Source: Siminovitchia acidinfaciens (lineage in GTDB: Bacteria; Bacillota; Bacilli; Bacillales; Bacillaceae_C). Taken from it: 46,201 nt of DNA. The stretch spans positions 1 through 46,201 of the forward strand of contig NZ_QYTV02000014.1 of NCBI RefSeq assembly GCF_003605385.1, read 5' to 3'. Numbering within the stretch: the stretch's first letter is position 1; each line of letters opens with the position of its first letter. Made by a program: the position numbers and the translations under genes. Shown here in pieces: positions 40,980 through 46,201 of the stretch. The notes under the pieces were generated by a model, which ran no database searches, was not told the origin of the DNA, and saw only the letters and a list, made by a program, of their open reading frames with translations.

Positions 40980-43900
40980 ATGCAAGGTTTACGAAAACTA
41001 ATATTACAGCAAAATGAGCTGCAGTCAGTGATTGACGGCGTCAAGGAAGGAATAGGCGAGCAGCTTGTTGCAGGGCTTTCAGGGTCGATGAGGACCTTGG
41101 TTATTGCTGCAGCAGCTAAAGAAACGGATAAATCACTGATTGTTGTCACTCATAACCTGCTTCAAGCGCAAAAACTTTATGAAGATCTTTCACAACTGGT
41201 TGAAGAAGACCAATTGTTTTTATACCCTGCAAATGAACTGATAGCGTCCGAACTCGGTGTAGCAAGCCCGGAGCTCAGGTCACAACGGATTGAGACACTT
41301 AATCATATGGTGTCCGGCCGCCAGGGTGTTTTTGTCGTGCCCATGGCCGGACTTAGAAAAGCTTTGCCGCCCTCAACTGTATGGAAAAAGCTTCAGCTTC
41401 ATATTGAAATGGGTTCAGAGCTTGATTTGGAAAAGGAACTCCCACTCCTTGTCCAAATGGGGTATAGCCGTTCGGACATGGTAAGTGCACCGGGGGAATT
41501 CAGTCTGCGTGGGGGGATTTTAGATATTTATCCGCTGACTGAGGAGGACCCTGTCAGAATAGAACTCTTTGATGTGGAAGTTGACTCAATAAGGACTTTT
41601 TCCATCGAAGACCAACGATCAAAGGAAAAGCTGTCACATGTTATCATCGGACCGGCAACAGAGTCGCCTGTTGATGCTGTACAGCTGTCCCGTGCGGCGG
41701 AACAGCTTGAAAAAAGCTTGAGCAGTTCTTTAAAGAAAGTTAAAAAAGAAATGACAAAAGAACAGCTGATGCAAAATATTAAAGCTGATATCGAGAAAAT
41801 GCGAAATGGCCAAAAGCCTGAGCAATTTTTTAAGTATACGCAATTAGCCTATGAGCCGTCTGTAAGTTTGCTAGATTACGTTTCTTCCGACAGTCTGTTA
41901 ATATTTGACGAATTGAGCCGGATCCAGGAAATGAACGAGCGGTTGGAAAAGGAAGAGGCGGAGTGGTTCATGTCTGTCCTGGAACATGGGGAGATCACCC
42001 ATGACTTGAAACTTGCTCATTCCCTTAATGAGCTTTTGGCGGAAACCTCTTTGCCTCGGATTTATTTATCTTTGTTTTTACGTCATATTCCCAATACAAG
42101 CCCGCAAAACATTGCAAATGTTCCTTGCAAGCTGATGCAAAATTTTCACGGACAGATGAATTTGCTTGCTGCCGAAGTGGAGCGTTGGAGAAAAAATGAG
42201 ATGTCTGTTGTTTTCCTGGCACCTGATCAAGAGCGCAGCCAAAAAATGCAGTCAGTTTTGCGTGATTATGGGGTGGAAGCGGCCATTTCGGAGAAACCGG
42301 GCAGGTTTGCCGGTGTACAAATTGTAAGAGGTGCCTTGAATACCGGATTTGAGCTGCCATCATTAAAGCTGGCTGTTATAACTGAGGAAGAAGTCTTCAA
42401 TAAAAAAACAAGAAAAATGAAACGCCGCCAAAAATTGTCCAATGCCGAGCGGATCAAAAGCTATTCCGAATTGAACCCGGGGGATTATGTTGTTCATGTG
42501 AATCATGGGATCGGAAAGTATTTAGGCATTGAAACGTTGATGATCAAAGGTGTCCACAAAGATTACTTGCACATTTCCTACCAGGGGAACGATAAGCTGT
42601 ACGTTCCGGTGGATCAAATTGAGCTTGTCCAGAAATACGTCGGATCTGAAGGTAAAGATCCGAAAATGTACAAGCTTGGCGGAAATGACTGGAAGCGTGT
42701 CAAAAAACGCGTAGAGTCATCAGTCAAGGACATAGCTGATGAACTTATCAAACTATATGCGGAGAGGGAAGCGACAAAAGGGTACGCATTTGCACCGGAC
42801 AGCGATATGCAGCGGGAGTTTGAATTATCATTCCCATATCAGGAAACGGATGATCAGCTAAGGTCGATTGTTGAAATCAAGCGTGATATGGAAAGGGAGC
42901 GCCCGATGGACCGGCTGCTCTGTGGAGATGTCGGTTATGGAAAAACTGAAGTCGCCATCCGGGCGGCTTTCAAGGCCATCATGGACGGAAAACAGGTGGC
43001 TGTTCTTGTACCAACAACTATTCTTGCCCAACAGCATTTTGAAACAATAAAAGAACGATTCAACGGTTATCCCATTAACATCAGCCTGCTCAGTCGTTTC
43101 AGAACAAAGAAACAGCAGACTGAAACAACTAAAGGCTTGAAAAATGGAACGATTGATCTTGTCATTGGAACCCATCGTCTGTTATCTAAAGATATTAAAT
43201 TTGCGGATCTCGGCCTGCTAATTGTTGACGAGGAACAGCGTTTTGGTGTTACCCATAAGGAAAAAATCAAACAGCTGAAAACAAATGTAGATGTCCTGAC
43301 TTTGACGGCGACACCTATCCCGCGAACACTTCATATGTCCATGCTTGGAGTTCGGGACCTATCCGTTATTGAAACGCCGCCGGAAAACCGTTTCCCGGTT
43401 CAGACATATGTCATGGAGTATAACGGAATTTTTGTAAAAGAAGCGATTGAACGTGAGTTGGCCCGCGATGGTCAAGTTTATTTCCTTTACAATCGTGTGG
43501 AGGACATTGAAAGGAAAGCTGAGGAAATCTCCATGCTTGTCCCTGATGCCCGGGTTGCCTATGCCCATGGACAGATGGGAGAATCGGAGTTAGAAGCGGT
43601 CATTTTAAGCTTCTTGGACGGTGAATTTGATGTGCTCGTGACAACTACGATCATTGAAACAGGCGTAGATATTCCGAGCGTCAACACATTAATTGTCCAT
43701 GATGCAGACCGCATGGGGCTTTCCCAGTTGTATCAGCTGCGGGGACGGGTAGGACGTTCCAATAGGGTTGCTTATGCCTACTTTACTTATCGTAAAGACA
43801 AGGTACTGACCGAAATTGCGGAAAAAAGGCTTCAGGCCATTAAAGAATTTACTGAGCTGGGTTCAGGTTTTAAAATTGCCATGCGTGATTTATCCATCCG

Positions 43901-44501
43901 GGGGGCAGGAAATCTGCTCGGGGCACAGCAGCACGGCTTCATCGACTCTGTCGGTTTTGACCTGTACTCTCAAATGCTGAAAGAGGCCATAGATGAGCGT
44001 AAGGGAGGAGCTCCGGCAACTGCTCCTTTGTTCGAAGTGGAATTGGAATTGGATGCCTATATTCCAGATGCATATATTGGCGACAGCCAGCAGAAAATTG
44101 AGATGTATAAGCGTTTCCGAAATATAGAGTCATTGGAAGAAATAGAAGAGCTCAAAGAGGAAATGATCGACCGTTTCGGCGATTATCCGGAGCAAGTGAG
44201 CTATTTGTTCACAGTGGCCGAAATGAAAGTACATGCCAGGGCTATTAAACTTACATCCATTAAGCAGTCCAAAGGGGAAGTCGTCATTTATTTTTCGGAG
44301 GAAGGCACGAATGAAATTGACGGCAGTAAAGTATTCCAGGTGACGAACCGCTACGGAAGGATTGTGGGTCTTGGAATGGAGGGCAGCCAATTGAAAATTA
44401 GCCTTCAAATCAACCGGCTGTCAACAGATGAGTGGCTCTCCATAGCATCGGATATAATCGTAGAATTAAAAACAGCAAGGAAAGCGGAAGCGACCGTTTA
44501 G
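40980..44501 (+). CDS. mfd: Transcription-repair coupling factor Mfd
   Basis: Mfd pushes stalled RNA polymerase off DNA and recruits UvrA. The 1173-residue protein has the UvrB-like N-terminal part (about 1-340), the RNA polymerase interaction domain (about 490-560, GDYVVHVNHGIGKYLGIE), a RecG-like translocase with Walker A GDVGYGKT (649-656) and DEEQ (750-753), GRVGRSNR, and the C-terminal TRCF domain. The start follows AGAGGAG. The last codons (KAEATV and the stop) lie in the head of a repeat element, so the natural 3' end may have been replaced. Confidence 0.98.
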   Translation: MQGLRKLILQQNELQSVIDGVKEGIGEQLVAGLSGSMRTLVIAAAAKETDKSLIVVTHNLLQAQKLYEDLSQLVEEDQLFLYPANELIASELGVASPELRSQRIETLNHMVSGRQGVFVVPMAGLRKALPPSTVWKKLQLHIEMGSELDLEKELPLLVQMGYSRSDMVSAPGEFSLRGGILDIYPLTEEDPVRIELFDVEVDSIRTFSIEDQRSKEKLSHVIIGPATESPVDAVQLSRAAEQLEKSLSSSLKKVKKEMTKEQLMQNIKADIEKMRNGQKPEQFFKYTQLAYEPSVSLLDYVSSDSLLIFDELSRIQEMNERLEKEEAEWFMSVLEHGEITHDLKLAHSLNELLAETSLPRIYLSLFLRHIPNTSPQNIANVPCKLMQNFHGQMNLLAAEVERWRKNEMSVVFLAPDQERSQKMQSVLRDYGVEAAISEKPGRFAGVQIVRGALNTGFELPSLKLAVITEEEVFNKKTRKMKRRQKLSNAERIKSYSELNPGDYVVHVNHGIGKYLGIETLMIKGVHKDYLHISYQGNDKLYVPVDQIELVQKYVGSEGKDPKMYKLGGNDWKRVKKRVESSVKDIADELIKLYAEREATKGYAFAPDSDMQREFELSFPYQETDDQLRSIVEIKRDMERERPMDRLLCGDVGYGKTEVAIRAAFKAIMDGKQVAVLVPTTILAQQHFETIKERFNGYPINISLLSRFRTKKQQTETTKGLKNGTIDLVIGTHRLLSKDIKFADLGLLIVDEEQRFGVTHKEKIKQLKTNVDVLTLTATPIPRTLHMSMLGVRDLSVIETPPENRFPVQTYVMEYNGIFVKEAIERELARDGQVYFLYNRVEDIERKAEEISMLVPDARVAYAHGQMGESELEAVILSFLDGEFDVLVTTTIIETGVDIPSVNTLIVHDADRMGLSQLYQLRGRVGRSNRVAYAYFTYRKDKVLTEIAEKRLQAIKEFTELGSGFKIAMRDLSIRGAGNLLGAQQHGFIDSVGFDLYSQMLKEAIDERKGGAPATAPLFEVELELDAYIPDAYIGDSQQKIEMYKRFRNIESLEEIEELKEEMIDRFGDYPEQVSYLFTVAEMKVHARAIKLTSIKQSKGEVVIYFSEEGTNEIDGSKVFQVTNRYGRIVGLGMEGSQLKISLQINRLSTDEWLSIASDIIVELKTARKAEATV

Positions 44502-44626
44502 CGACGTACAAACTGGAGCACTCCGCAATGAGATAAAGGAAACACGGCGACGAAGGAGCCGATGTTGACTTATCGTAGTGAAGGAGTGCGAAGTTTGCTA
44601 GTCGCTGGGCGCTGCAGCTGGACAGC
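44477..44626 (+). repeat. Repeat element 16, module D overlapping the mfd end
   Basis: Head AAGGAAAGCGGAAGCGACC lies in mfd codons; tail GCAGCTGGACA. Arms AGCGAC (44500-44505) pair with GTCGCT (44602-44607), and CAAAC (44509-44513) with GTTTG (44594-44598). The mfd stop TAG (44499-44501) is part of the element. Confidence 0.88.
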
Positions 44627-44627
44627 A

Positions 44628-44676
44628 AGGAAAGCGGAAGCGACCTCGATCCCCTAACTCAGGAGCTAGAAAATAG
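44628..44676 (+). repeat. Repeat fragment after element 16
   Basis: A second head AAGGAAAGCGGAAGCGACC leads into CTCGATCCCCTAACTCAGGAGCTAGA, a shortened module C/A end. With the first head it makes a 24-bp direct repeat (44472-44495 and 44623-44646). Confidence 0.7.
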
Positions 44677-44752
44677 AAGACAATCCCATGCCCCTTATTT
44701 CATCAGAGAAAGTAAAAAAAAAAGAAATTTGAGCCAAAAATGAACAGAATAT

Positions 44753-44782
44753 GTATAGAACCTATTTTTTTGAAAAATACTA
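44753..44782 (+). promoter_or_regulatory. Sigma G promoter of spoVT
   Basis: GTATA (44753-44757), 18 bases, AATACTA (44776-44782) resembles a forespore promoter. B. subtilis spoVT depends on sigma G. The leader before the gene is long (about 130 bases) and has a weak hairpin at 44837-44869. Confidence 0.5.
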
Positions 44783-44922
44783 TTTCCAACACCAGAAGAT
44801 AATGTATTGAAAAAAGAGGTCTTTGCAGGTAAAGGAAAAGGGCTGCCTCATCCAGTGGGCACCCTTGAATTCCATTTTTGGCAATCCGGAAAATCATCTG
44901 ATGAAAGAGAGGCAACTTAGAG

Positions 44923-45459
44923 ATGAAGGCAACAGGTATAGTTCGTCGTATTGATGATCTGGGAAGAGTAGTAATACCGAAAGAAATTCGGAGAACTCTC
45001 AGAATTCGGGAAGGAGACCCACTTGAGATTTTTGTGGACCGCGAAGGCGAGGTCATACTTAAAAAATACTCCCCCATTAATGAATTAGGCGATTTCGCAA
45101 AAGAATATGGTGAAGCTTTGTTCGACAGCCTTGGCAGCTCGGTCCTGATTTGCGACAGGGATGCGGTGATAGCCGTCGCTGGCGGCTCAAAGAAGGATTA
45201 TATGAATAAAAACAACAGTGAAATGATTGAGCAGGCTATGGCCAACCGTACATCCAAATTGGAAACTACTGCCGGTACATTGTCTCTTGTGGAAGGTTTT
45301 GACGAAGAGATAGCTTCCTACGCAATTGCTCCCATCATTGCAAGCGGCGACCCAATCGGTGCTGTTGTCATTTTTTCCAAGGATAAAACTATCGGAGAAA
45401 TTGAACAGAAATCAGCAGAGACTGCAGCCAGCTTTTTAGCCAGGCAAATGGAATCTTGA
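44923..45459 (+). CDS. spoVT: Stage V sporulation protein T
   Basis: SpoVT is a forespore transcription factor that tunes sigma G genes and spore quality. The 178-residue protein has an AbrB-type DNA-binding domain (1-52, MKATGIVRRIDDLGRVVIP) and a C-terminal GAF-like domain (about 55-178). The length equals B. subtilis SpoVT. The start ATG follows GAGAGGCAAC with a modest ribosome site. It ends in a strong terminator. Confidence 0.97.
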   Translation: MKATGIVRRIDDLGRVVIPKEIRRTLRIREGDPLEIFVDREGEVILKKYSPINELGDFAKEYGEALFDSLGSSVLICDRDAVIAVAGGSKKDYMNKNNSEMIEQAMANRTSKLETTAGTLSLVEGFDEEIASYAIAPIIASGDPIGAVVIFSKDKTIGEIEQKSAETAASFLARQMES

Positions 45460-45497
45460 ATTAATCTTGAATTAATATCTTTTTAATAAAACGAACG

Positions 45498-45548
45498 GAG
45501 GCGTCCGGAAAGTCTGTGAACAGTGACTTTTCTGGACGGCTTTTTCTT
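45498..45548 (+). terminator. Terminator of spoVT
   Basis: GCGTCCGGAAAGTC pairs with GACTTTTCTGGACGGC, followed by TTTTTC. Confidence 0.92.
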
Positions 45549-45657
45549 TAGGTTTAATTGCCGGGAGTCAAATCATGAATGCATCTTTTTAATTCCGACC
45601 TATATAGCAACTTCAAATGGGTTTTATGGAAAACGCAAATGTTCATTTTCGTTAAGT

Positions 45658-45707
45658 AACACCCACCTTGTCATTGGCAGCATAAGCCAATGACAGTTGT
45701 CGGTGTG
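45658..45707. other. Strong hairpin of unknown role
   Basis: TGTCATTGGC (45669-45678) pairs perfectly with GCCAATGACA (45686-45695), and an outer ACACC pairs with GGTGT. There is no T-run, no gene near it, and it does not belong to the repeat family. Confidence 0.6.
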
Positions 45708-45730
45708 TGAAACTGCGCCAAATTTATCGA

Positions 45731-45772
45731 GATTCAGCTTGCCGTCCCTGGCAGCCGCCCTCTGCTTTTCTT
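45731..45772 (-). repeat. Head fragment of module A
   Basis: GGCAGCCGCCCTCTGCTTTTCTT is the reverse of the module A head (compare 39275). It directly joins the next element. Confidence 0.65.
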
Positions 45773-46201
45773 CTGTCCAGCTACGGGCTCCAGCGACTAG
45801 CAGACTTCCTCCTCTGGGTGCTCCAAGGTATAGCCTTATTCAGGGAGCTATGTTACCTTGTCGCAAAGCGGCTTGAAGTTTACTCGAGGAAGATTCACAC
45901 GATGTTCTTTAAGTCAGCAGCTTTCCTACGATAAGTCAACATCGGCTCGCCTCTGGCATCGCCGTGTTGTCCGGCTGCGACGCACAGGGATGTGCTAGTG
46001 CAAGCGAAGCGACAGGATGTCGCCGTTTTGAGCCTGCCGAGTGCCATCGGCTTGAGGTCATAAGCCAATCGCTTCTGAAGGCAAACCACACCTTCGCCAG
46101 CGCTCGTCTTATGCTTGTCGCCGATAAGCAGGCACTCTCGCACTTCCTTATCCTTTATCTAGTCAGAAGTCGTCCAGTCTGTACGTCGCTGAACGTCGCC
46201 C
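45773..46201 (-). repeat. Repeat element 17, composite, runs out of the window
   Basis: Tail CTGTCCAGCTACGGGCTCC on the left with AGCGACTAGCAGACTTCC (D arm); at the right end GTCCAGTCTGTACGTCGCT is the matching D arm. Between lie B-like (CTCCAAGGTATAGCCTTATTC), A-like (GCACAGGGATGTGC, GCGACAGGATGTCGC) and C-like (CGGCTTGAGGTCATAAGCC, CTTATGCTTGTCGCC) pieces. The head lies beyond the window. Confidence 0.8.

Noticed and set aside
45707-45934. ORF at the right end of the window
   Set aside because: It is wholly repeat sequence with a poor start; similar frames occur in other copies.

Overview
The window comes from a low-to-moderate GC, endospore-forming member of the Bacillaceae. This is inferred from close protein matches by eye to Bacillus subtilis families, from sporulation genes (yaaH/sleL, bofA, gin/csfB, yabG, sspF, spoVG, fin, spoVT), from start-site Shine-Dalgarno sequences of the Bacillus type with frequent TTG/GTG starts, and from promoters fitting sigma A, B, E, F, G, H and K. 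The order 5S rRNA - yaaC - guaB - dacA - serS - yaaH - tadA - scr - dnaX - yaaK - recR - yaaL - bofA - gin - tmk - darA - yaaR - holB - ricT - yabA - yabB - yazA - rsmI - abrB - metG - yabD - yabE - rnmV - ksgA - yabG - veg - sspF - ispE - purR - ridA - spoVG - glmU - prs - ctc - pth - fin - mfd - spoVT is the origin-proximal backbone known from B. subtilis.

Layout: 1-1500 holds the 3' tip of a 5S rRNA with its terminator, a 21-bp phased repeat cluster and yaaC on the minus strand. 1.5-6.8 kb carries guaB, dacA and serS, the last behind a tRNA-Ser-type T-box leader. 6.9-10.5 kb has minus-strand yaaH and a DUF3231 gene flanking tadA and the SRP RNA gene. 10.9-13.8 kb is the dnaX-yaaK-recR-yaaL operon. 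14-21.5 kb has bofA, gin, and the tmk to yabA and yabB-yazA-rsmI groups. 21.6-22.8 kb is a yrrT-luxS pair that is not at this place in B. subtilis. 23-31 kb runs abrB to yabG. 31-45.5 kb runs veg to spoVT. Compared with B. subtilis, pdxST, a tRNA-Ser, dck/dgk, yaaI, an rRNA operon and xpaC/yaaN/yaaO are absent from their usual places.

The outstanding feature is a family of about twenty intergenic repeat elements. They are bounded by a head near AGAAAAGCG and a tail near AGCTGGACA. They occupy almost every transcription-unit boundary and never enter a tight operon. They are built of exchangeable modules (called A, B, C and D here), nested and in tandem. Arms that differ between copies remain complementary, which points to a maintained stem structure. 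One copy supplies the last codons and stop of mfd, one lies between the serS T-box and serS, and three identical 127-bp units stand in tandem before pth. I know no published name for this family, and I see no transposase in the window.

Functional themes: nucleotide supply (guaB, tmk, purR, prs), cell wall (dacA, glmU), translation (serS, metG, ksgA, rsmI, pth, ctc, tadA, rnmV), DNA replication and repair (dnaX, holB, yabA, recR, mfd), and sporulation control.
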